Below are positions 1 to 5,544 of a stretch of 5,544 nucleotides of DNA, one piece after another. The stretch lies in contig JALUTE010000146.1 of assembly GCA_027058255.1 (NCBI GenBank), positions 1 to 5,544 on the forward strand, written 5' to 3'. The notes beneath the pieces were generated by a model, which had not been told where the DNA came from, did no database searches, and worked only from the letters and a program-made list of their open reading frames with translations. Made by a program: the position numbers and the translations under genes. Position 1 is the stretch's first letter. Every line of letters starts with the position of its first letter. This DNA comes from Methyloligella sp. GTDB lineage: Bacteria > Pseudomonadota > Alphaproteobacteria > Rhizobiales > JALUTE01.

Positions 1-1
1 G

Positions 2-937
2 TTATGTATACAGTTCCCGAACGAAGGGATAGTCTACACCCGATATCTTAATGTCGAAAATCTTGGGTATCACTTTGCAGAGGTTGGATTGCTTCCTTAC
101 CATCTCATCGCCAATCTTCCATCCGGCTTCGAATCCCCGCGCATACTCAGACGCATCGTTTTCTTGTGGAGGGTTGTAGGGGTTGGCCAGCCGCAATGCA
201 GGGCACTTAAGATTTGGTAAAGTCGATTGCTCCCACCGAGAGTAGCGGAAGGCTTCCCCCATGACACGCCCTCGTATGAATTCGTTTGTCATTGGAACGA
301 TATCAGGCAGCCCACCGCCCTTATACACGATACGCCTCGAGGCAATATACGGAATTATTTTCGTAGTTTCGTAACGATCGACCTTGGCCCCAGCATATTT
401 TGTTTTTCGAGATACTTCCAGTGTAACCTTTCTTATATTTCCCGGGCGGAAACGGAGCTCGTGTTGTACGTTGATTAAATCTTCGTACCGCATTCCTGGA
501 TGCTGACTGTATTCGCCAATCAACTTGCAGCGTTTGCCAAGCCCAAATTGCCGCAATTCATAATCATCCGCAGCATTTCCAAATCCAACGACGCTTTCTC
601 CAGTATTAAATTGTACAATTATCCGAATCGTTTTCGTCCTGTAACGCCAATCTGTTTCGATCTCCTGAGTCTCCCTGTCAAAACAAACGAGAACTCCAAA
701 GTCGGAGCTCCTATTTGCAGTGGGATTCCACCGAATAAAGACCTTATCAAGTTTCAGGGGCACATCCTTCAAGCGGCGAGCCCAATCCTCGTCCGTCTCG
801 TAGTTCCAGAAGAGGTGCCCCCGGCGCTCAAGTGGCTTGCTGTCACTTGGTGTAAGGACATCGAGAGGATTGAGCATTTGAGCGACGGCACTCGATGCTC
901 CGACAAAGATTGCAAGTATCGCAAGAAATGTCGTCAT
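2..937 (-). CDS. Hypothetical exported protein, 311 aa, family not recognised
   Basis: I do not recognise this protein. Residues 1-20 look like a Sec signal peptide: a hydrophobic stretch (FLAILAIFVGASS) followed by AVA-Q, a typical signal peptidase I site, so the product is probably periplasmic or secreted. The mature part has no further membrane segment. It is rich in charged and aromatic residues, with alternating patterns that suggest beta strands around residues 63-200, and has four cysteines (85, 137, 245, 287) that could form two disulfides. A near-C-terminal segment (about 265-283) reads ARGFEAGWKIGDE, faintly like the GW..G segment of DotC-type secretion lipoproteins, but nothing else matches and there is no lipobox. 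The ATG at 935-937 was chosen because GGGGGGAGG ends 3 bases upstream. An ATG at 977-979 would add 14 residues, including a K and two Rs that would give the signal peptide a better positive N-region, so the longer form is a real alternative. The stop is TAA at 2-4. Composition is much less GC-rich than mfd, suggesting acquisition by transfer. Confidence 0.72.
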   Translation of the reverse strand: MTTFLAILAIFVGASSAVAQMLNPLDVLTPSDSKPLERRGHLFWNYETDEDWARRLKDVPLKLDKVFIRWNPTANRSSDFGVLVCFDRETQEIETDWRYRTKTIRIIVQFNTGESVVGFGNAADDYELRQFGLGKRCKLIGEYSQHPGMRYEDLINVQHELRFRPGNIRKVTLEVSRKTKYAGAKVDRYETTKIIPYIASRRIVYKGGGLPDIVPMTNEFIRGRVMGEAFRYSRWEQSTLPNLKCPALRLANPYNPPQENDASEYARGFEAGWKIGDEMVRKQSNLCKVIPKIFDIKISGVDYPFVRELYT

Positions 938-940
938 TTG

Positions 941-945
941 CCTCC
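941..945 (-). promoter_or_regulatory. Ribosome binding site of the exported-protein gene
   Basis: On the minus strand a G-rich run ending in GGAGG lies 3 bases before the ATG at 935-937. The spacing is short but the match to the anti-Shine-Dalgarno sequence is strong. It supports the 311-residue start over the ATG at 977-979, whose nearest match is a GAGG about 12 bases upstream. The site directly adjoins the hairpin arms at 946-974. Confidence 0.5.
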
Positions 946-974
946 CCCCGCGGGGCGGGGTTTTCAACCCCGCC
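946..974 (-). other. Two overlapping GC-rich hairpins in the leader of the exported-protein gene
   Basis: Hairpin A: GGCGGGGTT (954-962) and AACCCCGCC (966-974) form a perfect 9-bp stem with a 3-base loop. Hairpin B, read on the minus strand: CCCCGC (955-960) and GCGGGG (946-951) form a 6-bp stem with a 3-base loop. Both use bases 954/955-960, so only one can form at a time, and B ends directly against the GGAGG ribosome binding site. No T-run follows on either strand, so A is not a standard intrinsic terminator. The pairing is visible in the sequence. Any role in controlling translation is inference, and if the gene starts at 979 the region is coding. Confidence 0.4.
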
Positions 975-1056
975 GCCATTGTTCATGCCAACCTCGCCGC
1001 CTAAATGCGGACGCCGGCATCTCGCCACCTTCCCAGTAACGTTCTCCATACATCTT

Positions 1057-1083
1057 GGAACCACTTGGCGCAACGGTGGCTCC
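1057..1083 (-). terminator. Imperfect hairpin downstream of mfd, weak terminator candidate
   Basis: About 18 bases after the mfd stop, GGA-CCAC-TTG (1057-1067) can pair with CAA-GTGG-TCC (1071-1083). The stem is about 10 bp with one A/C mismatch, a 2-base bulge and a GCG loop. It is in the right place to end mfd transcription, but the minus strand continues without a T-run, so it would not be a classical intrinsic terminator. It could equally stabilise the mRNA 3' end or mean nothing. Confidence 0.25.
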
Positions 1084-1100
1084 GGGCGCCCCGCGGCCCC

Positions 1101-4100
1101 TCACGCGGCGGCCTGCCCGGCCTCGGCCATCTCGGCAAGGCGCGTGAGCAGGCGGCGCACGCCGTCGATCCGGCGGGCCGGGTCGGCCCAGTCGCCCTTG
1201 TAGACCAGCCTGTGGTCAGGCTGGAGGCGCACCCGCTCGGCCTCCGCCTGGACGAAGGCGACGAGGGCGCGCCCGTCCGCAAGGGCGTTCGGGCGAAAGC
1301 CGACGACCGCGCCCTTCGGCCCCGCGTCGATCTCCGCCACCCCGGCGCGCCGGCAGAGCGCCTTGATCTCCACGATCTCCAGGAGGTGGCGCACCTCTTG
1401 CGGAAGCGGGCCGAACCGGTCGGTGAGCTCCTCGGCGAAGGCGGCGATCTCGTCCCGGCCCTCCAGCCGCGAGAGCCGGCGATAGAGCCCGAGCCGGAGG
1501 CCGAGATCGGGCACATAGCTCTCGGGGATGCGCACCGCCGTGCCGAGCGAGATCTGCGGCGCCCACTGGTCCTCGATCTCGGCCCCGTCGCGCCCCTCGC
1601 CGCCCTTGAGCGCCGCCACCGCCTCGTCCAGCATGGACTGGTAGAGCTCGAAGCCCACCTCGCGGATGTGCCCCGATTGCTGCTCGCCCAGGAGATTGCC
1701 GGCGCCGCGAATGTCGAGATCGTGGCTCGCCAGCGCAAATCCGGCGCCGAGCGTGTCGAGCGACTGAAGCACCTTGAGGCGCCTTTGCGCGCTCTCGCTG
1801 AGCCGCGCGCCCTCGCCATAGGTGAAATATGCATAGGCGCGGGTCTTGGAGCGCCCCACCCGGCCGCGCAGCTGGTAGAGCTGGGCGAGGCCGAACCGGT
1901 CCGCCCGGTGCACGATCAGCGTGTTCGCCCGGGGAATGTCGAGCCCCGACTCGATGATGGTGGTGGAGAGGAGAATGTCGCAGGCGCCCTCGTAGAAGGC
2001 CGTCATCACTTCGTCGAGCCGGCTCGCCGGCATCTGGCCGTGGGCGACGGCCACCTTCAGCTCCGGCACCGCCTCGGCGAGGAAAGCGGCCCGCTCCTCG
2101 AGATCGGAGATGCGCGGGCAGACATAGAAGCTCTGCCCCCCCCGGAAGCGCTCGCGCAGCAGCGCCTCGCGGATGATCATCGGGTCGAACGGCATCACAT
2201 AGCTGCGCACCGCCAGCCGGTCGAGCGGCGGCGTGGTGATGAGCGAGAGCTCGCGCACGCCGGTCAGCGCCAGTTGCAGCGTGCGCGGAATGGGCGTCGC
2301 AGTCAGGGTGAGCACATGCACCTCCTCGCGCATCTGCTTGAGGCGCTCCTTGTGCTGGACGCCGAAATGCTGCTCCTCGTCGATGATGAGCAGGCCGAGA
2401 TCGGCGAAGGCGATGCGCTTGCCGAGCAGAACATGGGTGCCGATGACGATGTCGATGTCGCCCGACTTGAGCCCCTCCCGGATCTCCGCGAGCCGGCTGG
2501 CGGCGACAAGGCGCGAGGCTGCGGCGATCTTCACCGGGTAACCCGCGAAGCGCTCGGTGAAGGTGGCATGATGCTGGCGGGCAAGCAGCGTGGTGGGCAC
2601 GACAACGGCCACCTGCTTGCCGGACATGACGGCCGCGAAGGCGGATCTGAGCGCGACCTCCGTCTTGCCAAAGCCCACATCGCCGCAGATGAGCCGGTCC
2701 ATGGGCTTGCCTGAGGCGAGATCGTCGAGCACCGCCCGGATGCTCTCGATCTGGTCCTCGGTCTCCTCATGCGGGAAGCGGGCGCAGAACTCCTCGAACA
2801 GGCCCGGCGGCGGGGTGATGACGGGCGCGGTCCTGAGCGCGCGCCGGGCCGCCACGGCGATCAGCCGCTCGGCCATGTCGAGGATGCGCTTCTTCAGCCG
2901 CGCCTTGCGCCTCTGCCAGGAGGCGGCGCCCAGCCGGTCGAGCTCGGCCTCCGTATCGCCGCCGCCATAGCGGGTGAGCAGCTCGATGTTCTCGACGGGA
3001 AGAAAAAGTTTGTCGCCGCCGCGATAGACGAGCTCCAGGCAGTCATGCGGCGCGCCGGCGGCCTCGATGGTCTTGAGCCCCTCGAAGCGGCCGATGCCAT
3101 GGTCCACATGCACCACCAGATCGCCGGGGGCGAGGCTTTGCGCCTCGCTGATGACGTCGGATGCCTTGCGGGCGCGCCGCTTGGGCCGCACCAGCCGGTC
3201 GCCGAGAATGTCCTGCTCGGCGATGACGGCGAGATCCGGGGTCTCGAAGCCCCGCTCGAGCCCGAGCACGGCAAGGCCGACCGCGCCGGGAGGAAGCCCT
3301 TCGGCCTCGGGCCAGCTCGCAACCGGCCGGGTGGCGGCGAGGCCATGATCGGCGAGCAGCCCGGCCAGCCGCTCGCGCGCCCCCCGGGTCCAGGCGGCAA
3401 TCAGCACCCGCTTGCCGGCCTCCTGGAGCGCCCGCACATGGGCCGCGACGGCATCGAACACGCTGGCGGCCTCGCCCTGGCGCTCGCGGGCGAACAGGCG
3501 CCCCGGACGGCCTTCGAGGGAGATGGCTGCCTTGGCCTTGGCCCCCTCGCCGCCTGCATCCGGCACGGCGAAGGGCGTCATCAGCCGCACGGGCCGGGCC
3601 GCGACGATGGCGTCCCACGCGTCCTCGTCCAGGAACAGGCTTGAAGGCGGCACCGGCTTGTAGGGCGGCGCACCGAAGCTCTTGCGCTCCAGCTCCGCCC
3701 GGCGGGCCTCGAAATGGTCCCGGATCTGCGCAAGCCGCTCGCCGCGCGCCTCGTCCGTGAGGGGGTCGAAGGAGAGCGGCGCGCCGGGCGCATAGTCGAA
3801 CAGGGTCTCGAGCTCGCCATGGAAGAGGGGCAGCCAGTGCTCGAGCCCGCCATGGGGCTGGCCGGCGGTCACGGCCTCATAGAGCGGGTCCGCCTCGGTG
3901 ACGGGGCCGAAGAGCGCGACATAGCGCTGGCGGAAGGCGCGCCGGGCTGCCTCGCCATAGGCGATCTCGCTGACGGGCAGGAGGATGAGCTTGCCGAGGC
4001 GCGCCGCCGAGCGCTGGGTCTCGGGATCGAAGCTGCGCAGCGTCTCGAGCGTGTCGCCGAAAAAGTCGAGGCGCACCGGCTGGGCGCGCCCCGGCGGGAA

Positions 4101-4643
4101 GAGGTCGAGAATGCCGCCGCGCACCGCATACTCGCCCGGCTCCATCACCGTGCCCGTGCGCATATAGCCGATGATGTCGAGCCGGCGCGCGAGCCGCGCC
4201 ATGTCGATGCGCTGGCCGGGCGCGAGCTGGCGGATGGCCTGACGGATGAAGGCGCGGGGCGGCACGCGCTGGAGCGCGGCGTTCTGGGTCGTGAGCAGGA
4301 TGTGTGGCCCCTTGCGGCGCCCGGCCACCAGGCGGGCGAGGGCCGCAATGCGCCGGGCGGTGATGTCGGGGCTCGGCGAGACCCGGTCATAGGGCACGCA
4401 GTCCCAGGCCGGAAAGGCGATGACGCTTACGTCGGGTGCGAAGAAGCGCAGCCCCGCCTCGAGGGCCGCGAGGCGCCGGTCATCGCGTGCGATATGCAAC
4501 ACGATGCCGCGCCCGCCTTCGGCCTCCGCCTGCTCGCGGGCCAGCCGCGCCAGGACCTGCGCCTCCATGCCCTCCGGCACGTGGGAGAGCACGAGGGTGG
4601 AAGGCGCGGCGGGCGTGTCGGGTGTGTTCCTGTCTGCGCTCAC
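1101..4643 (-). CDS. mfd: Transcription-repair coupling factor Mfd (DNA translocase)
   Basis: Mfd binds RNA polymerase stalled at DNA lesions, pushes it off by ATP-driven translocation on upstream DNA, and recruits UvrA to begin nucleotide excision repair. All expected parts are visible in order (numbered from the chosen start). A UvrB-like N-terminal module includes FPAWDCVPYDRVSPSPD at 77-93 and EPGEYAVRGGILDLFPPG near 168-185. The RNA polymerase-interacting (CarD-like) domain covers about 503-559, with VHVDHGIGRFEG at 511-522. The RecG-like superfamily 2 motor has Walker A GDVGFGKT at 654-661, DEEQ at 755-758, TATP at 781-784 and QLRGRVGR at 924-931, followed by the translocation segment. 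The C-terminal regulatory TRCF domain lies at about 1030-1118. The start chosen is GTG at 4641-4643, giving 1180 residues. It leaves about 27 residues before the EAQVLARLAR segment, as in E. coli Mfd (about 1148 residues). No clear Shine-Dalgarno precedes it. ATG 4566-4568, preceded by GGAGG, would clip conserved sequence. The frame stays open up to 4934, but that extension is composition-driven and not Mfd-like. No frameshift or missing catalytic motif is seen. Confidence 0.97.
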   Translation of the reverse strand: MSADRNTPDTPAAPSTLVLSHVPEGMEAQVLARLAREQAEAEGGRGIVLHIARDDRRLAALEAGLRFFAPDVSVIAFPAWDCVPYDRVSPSPDITARRIAALARLVAGRRKGPHILLTTQNAALQRVPPRAFIRQAIRQLAPGQRIDMARLARRLDIIGYMRTGTVMEPGEYAVRGGILDLFPPGRAQPVRLDFFGDTLETLRSFDPETQRSAARLGKLILLPVSEIAYGEAARRAFRQRYVALFGPVTEADPLYEAVTAGQPHGGLEHWLPLFHGELETLFDYAPGAPLSFDPLTDEARGERLAQIRDHFEARRAELERKSFGAPPYKPVPPSSLFLDEDAWDAIVAARPVRLMTPFAVPDAGGEGAKAKAAISLEGRPGRLFARERQGEAASVFDAVAAHVRALQEAGKRVLIAAWTRGARERLAGLLADHGLAATRPVASWPEAEGLPPGAVGLAVLGLERGFETPDLAVIAEQDILGDRLVRPKRRARKASDVISEAQSLAPGDLVVHVDHGIGRFEGLKTIEAAGAPHDCLELVYRGGDKLFLPVENIELLTRYGGGDTEAELDRLGAASWQRRKARLKKRILDMAERLIAVAARRALRTAPVITPPPGLFEEFCARFPHEETEDQIESIRAVLDDLASGKPMDRLICGDVGFGKTEVALRSAFAAVMSGKQVAVVVPTTLLARQHHATFTERFAGYPVKIAAASRLVAASRLAEIREGLKSGDIDIVIGTHVLLGKRIAFADLGLLIIDEEQHFGVQHKERLKQMREEVHVLTLTATPIPRTLQLALTGVRELSLITTPPLDRLAVRSYVMPFDPMIIREALLRERFRGGQSFYVCPRISDLEERAAFLAEAVPELKVAVAHGQMPASRLDEVMTAFYEGACDILLSTTIIESGLDIPRANTLIVHRADRFGLAQLYQLRGRVGRSKTRAYAYFTYGEGARLSESAQRRLKVLQSLDTLGAGFALASHDLDIRGAGNLLGEQQSGHIREVGFELYQSMLDEAVAALKGGEGRDGAEIEDQWAPQISLGTAVRIPESYVPDLGLRLGLYRRLSRLEGRDEIAAFAEELTDRFGPLPQEVRHLLEIVEIKALCRRAGVAEIDAGPKGAVVGFRPNALADGRALVAFVQAEAERVRLQPDHRLVYKGDWADPARRIDGVRRLLTRLAEMAEAGQAAA

Positions 4644-4803
4644 ATCAAGCCATCGGTCGGATCGCGCCGGCGCGCGCCATGCGTGGCCGGGCGCCGATCC
4701 ATAGCGCCCCTGCCGGGCGATCCGCAAGGCCGGCGTGCGTGCGGCCCGTGGCGGCGATTGGCTTGAACGCGACGGAGGACTGTAGCTGAAGCTCCCCCAC
4801 GAC

Positions 4804-4827
4804 AACCCCTTGAACCATTGCGGGGTT
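4804..4827. repeat. Inverted repeat AACCCC / GGGGTT in the divergent intergenic region
   Basis: AACCCC (4804-4809) and GGGGTT (4822-4827) form a perfect 6-bp inverted repeat with a 12-base gap, just upstream of the candidate promoter of the toxin-antitoxin operon. It could be an operator for a DNA-binding antitoxin or a minor hairpin. On the plus strand GGGGTTTCTT gives it a slight terminator look, but no upstream plus-strand gene needs one. Confidence 0.3.
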
Positions 4828-4829
4828 TC

Positions 4830-4858
4830 TTGCGCCGTGCTCGCGAAGGGCCTATTCT
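4830..4858 (+). promoter_or_regulatory. Possible sigma70-type promoter of the antitoxin-toxin operon
   Basis: TTGCGC (4830-4835) and TATTCT (4853-4858) are separated by an optimal 17 bases and lie about 50 bases before the antitoxin start. Three and four of six bases respectively match the consensus. The match is modest; position and spacing are the main support. Confidence 0.35.
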
Positions 4859-4892
4859 GCCATTGTTGCGGATGCAGACGATTTGATGAATT

Positions 4893-4905
4893 GAGGAAGC
4901 TGGAG
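4893..4905 (+). promoter_or_regulatory. Ribosome binding site of the antitoxin gene
   Basis: GAGGAA at 4893-4898 lies 9 bases before the ATG at 4908, within normal range for a Shine-Dalgarno. A second GGAG at 4902-4905 is probably too close to act alone. Together they support this ATG as the start. Confidence 0.55.
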
Positions 4906-4907
4906 AG

Positions 4908-5219
4908 ATGGCAGTCCAGACGATTGACCGGCATATAGAGCGTTCACCGGATATTGCCGGGGGCAAGCCGCGCATTGCCGGGCATCGCATTACTGTTCAG
5001 GATATTGTGATCTGGTATCAGCATATGGGAAAAAGCGTCGATGAAATCTGCGCTGAGTATGATCTGGGGCCGGCAGAAGTGCATGCCGCTCTGGCCTTTT
5101 ATTTCGACAATCGCGAGGAAATCGACAGGGCCATCAATGAGAGCGACGCCTTTATCAAAACGCTGCGCAAAACCACGCCTTCGGCCCTTGAAAAGAGGCT
5201 GAAGGACATGCGCGGGTGA
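4908..5219 (+). CDS. DUF433 (COG2442) family antitoxin
   Basis: This 103-residue protein matches the DUF433 pattern: SPDIAGGKPRIAGHRITVQDI at about residues 13-33, then WYQHMGKSVDEICAEYDLGPAEVHAAL (36-62) as the helix-turn-helix-like part, then AFYFDNREEIDR (63-74). The tail (about 75-103, basic and helical looking) probably contacts the toxin. DUF433 proteins are predicted antitoxins paired with COG4634 PIN-like proteins, neutralising the partner and probably repressing their own operon by DNA binding. The next gene is exactly such a partner and overlaps this stop codon by four bases, which supports the role strongly. The ATG has a good ribosome binding site and places the conserved domain at the expected distance. 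Composition is intermediate, less GC-rich than mfd, as is common for mobile toxin-antitoxin cassettes. The family assignment is firm; the antitoxin activity is inferred from family and context. Confidence 0.9.
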   Translation: MAVQTIDRHIERSPDIAGGKPRIAGHRITVQDIVIWYQHMGKSVDEICAEYDLGPAEVHAALAFYFDNREEIDRAINESDAFIKTLRKTTPSALEKRLKDMRG

Positions 5220-5544
5220 GCGAGGTTCGCTATTTTACGGACGAGCATGTGGCAAAGGCCGTGATCGCGGGCTTGCGGCGGCGTGGCGTCGATGTGGTGA
5301 GCGTTTCCGAAAGCGGCATGCTCAGCGCCAGTGACGAGGAGCTGCTCGCATTTGCCGTCTCGCAGGGCCGCGTGATCTTTTCGCAGGACGATGACTTCTT
5401 GCGGCTGGCGGCACAGGGCTATGAGCATGCCGGAATTGTTTATGCTCATCAACGCACTCCTATTGGCGAGATTGTCAGCGGATTGATGCTGATTCACAGC
5501 GTGCTGAGCGCGGAGGAAATGGTTGGGAATATCGAGTTTCTGTG
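5216..5544 (+). CDS. DUF5615 (COG4634) PIN-like toxin, 3' end cut by window edge
   Basis: The 109 readable residues form a small PIN-like nuclease-fold protein. YFTDEHVAKAVIAGLRRRG (6-24) carries the first acidic site (D9, E10). SASDEELLAFA (37-47) follows, then GRVIFSQDDDFLRLA (51-65) with the D58-D60 cluster, then AGIVYAHQR (72-80) and a C-terminal helix ending in NIEFL. In PIN-fold proteins such acidic residues bind metal for RNA cleavage; ribonuclease activity here is inferred, not shown. The start is GTG at 5216-5218, overlapping the antitoxin stop as GTGA, with GAAGGA (5201-5206) as ribosome binding site, so translation is probably coupled. After 109 codons only TG remains. Family members often end near this EFL, so the next base may complete a TGA stop and the gene may be essentially whole. 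No disrupting stop or frameshift is seen. Confidence 0.88.
   Translation, partial: MSEVRYFTDEHVAKAVIAGLRRRGVDVVSVSESGMLSASDEELLAFAVSQGRVIFSQDDDFLRLAAQGYEHAGIVYAHQRTPIGEIVSGLMLIHSVLSAEEMVGNIEFL

Larger units (their letters stand above)
938..1100. other. Spacer between mfd and the exported-protein gene, no gene seen
   Basis: These 163 bases separate the mfd stop codon from the start of the downstream minus-strand gene. Besides the hairpins listed separately I see no tRNA, repeat array or conserved small gene. Base composition changes sharply near 1075-1085: the mfd side is strongly GC-rich, the other side clearly less so. No convincing promoter for the downstream gene stands out. The short reading frames crossing the spacer have low-complexity Gly/Arg/Pro products and are not supported. 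Confidence 0.5.
4644..4907. other. Divergent intergenic region between mfd and the toxin-antitoxin pair
   Basis: This 264-base region should carry the promoters for leftward mfd and rightward antitoxin-toxin transcription. Seen in it are a possible sigma70-type promoter for the plus strand (4830-4858), a 6-bp inverted repeat (4804-4827), and a short direct repeat reaching into the antitoxin gene. For mfd, a weak minus-strand pair TTGTCG (4800-4805) and TACAGT (4779-4784) exists, but its 15-base spacing is poor. No RNA gene or additional protein gene is supported. Confidence 0.55.

Noticed and set aside
265..330. DotC-like secretion lipoprotein assignment for the exported protein
   Set aside because: The coordinates are not a specific site; only a short GFEAGW..G segment near the C-terminus resembles that family. 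There is no lipobox cysteine and the rest of the protein does not match.
954..974. Perfect 9-bp hairpin as an intrinsic terminator of mfd
   Set aside because: Neither strand has a T-run after the stem, and on the minus strand it runs straight into the ribosome binding site of the next gene. It is kept only as a structured leader.
500..1039. Plus-strand open frame of 179 codons opposite the exported-protein gene
   Set aside because: No clear ribosome binding site and no recognisable domain. The minus-strand frame is longer, has a signal peptide and a good ribosome binding site.
843..1073. Minus-strand 76-codon frame between mfd and the exported-protein gene
   Set aside because: It overlaps the start of the exported-protein gene in another frame, and its product is Arg/Gly/Cys-rich without a recognisable pattern.
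1005..2714. Plus-strand open frame of 569 codons opposite mfd
   Set aside because: It is antisense to the conserved motor and C-terminal domains of Mfd, its product is low-complexity (rich in R, A, E, H, L), and long antisense frames are expected in GC-rich genes.
2769..3644. Plus-strand open frame of 291 codons opposite mfd
   Set aside because: Same GC-driven antisense effect; no recognisable domain in the product.
3714..4766. Plus-strand open frame of 350 codons opposite the mfd N-terminal region
   Set aside because: Antisense shadow of the UvrB-like module; composition-biased product with no recognisable motifs.
5099..5497. Minus-strand 132-codon frame opposite the antitoxin-toxin pair
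   Set aside because: It is antisense to two well-matched family members and shows no recognisable domain.
1..5544. CRISPR array, tRNA or rRNA gene, insertion-sequence ends
   Set aside because: Reading both strands I found no regularly spaced repeats, no tRNA-like cloverleaf, no rRNA sequence, and no transposase frame or flanking inverted repeats.

Overview
The window looks like a piece of a high-GC alphaproteobacterial chromosome, possibly of the order Hyphomicrobiales (Rhizobiales). This rests on the GC-rich codon use of the central gene and on the alphaproteobacterial flavour of its Mfd protein. I could run no database search, so the order is a guess and the class is an inference.

Layout, left to right. 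Positions 2-937 (minus strand) hold a complete gene for an unrecognised, probably exported protein. Its base composition is clearly more AT-rich than that of its neighbour. Positions 938-1100 are a non-coding spacer with GC-rich hairpins, two of which cannot form together and lie just upstream of the start of the unknown gene. Positions 1101-4643 (minus strand) are mfd, the transcription-repair coupling factor, intact and about 1180 residues long. Positions 4644-4907 are a divergent intergenic region that should hold the promoters of mfd (leftward) and of the next pair (rightward). Positions 4908-5219 and 5216 to the right edge (plus strand) encode a two-gene toxin-antitoxin-like cassette: a DUF433 (COG2442) antitoxin overlapping by four bases a DUF5615 (COG4634) PIN-like toxin. 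The toxin gene is cut by the window edge, probably one base short of its stop codon.

How the genes relate. Mfd is a housekeeping DNA repair protein. The toxin-antitoxin pair and the unknown exported protein on either side of it look like accessory genes, the latter on compositional grounds. I see no functional link between the three units beyond adjacency. I do not see convincing evidence of an undescribed multi-gene system. The most open items are the unknown exported protein with its structured leader, and the accessory genes flanking mfd. The long antisense reading frames across mfd are by-products of high GC content and are not annotated.
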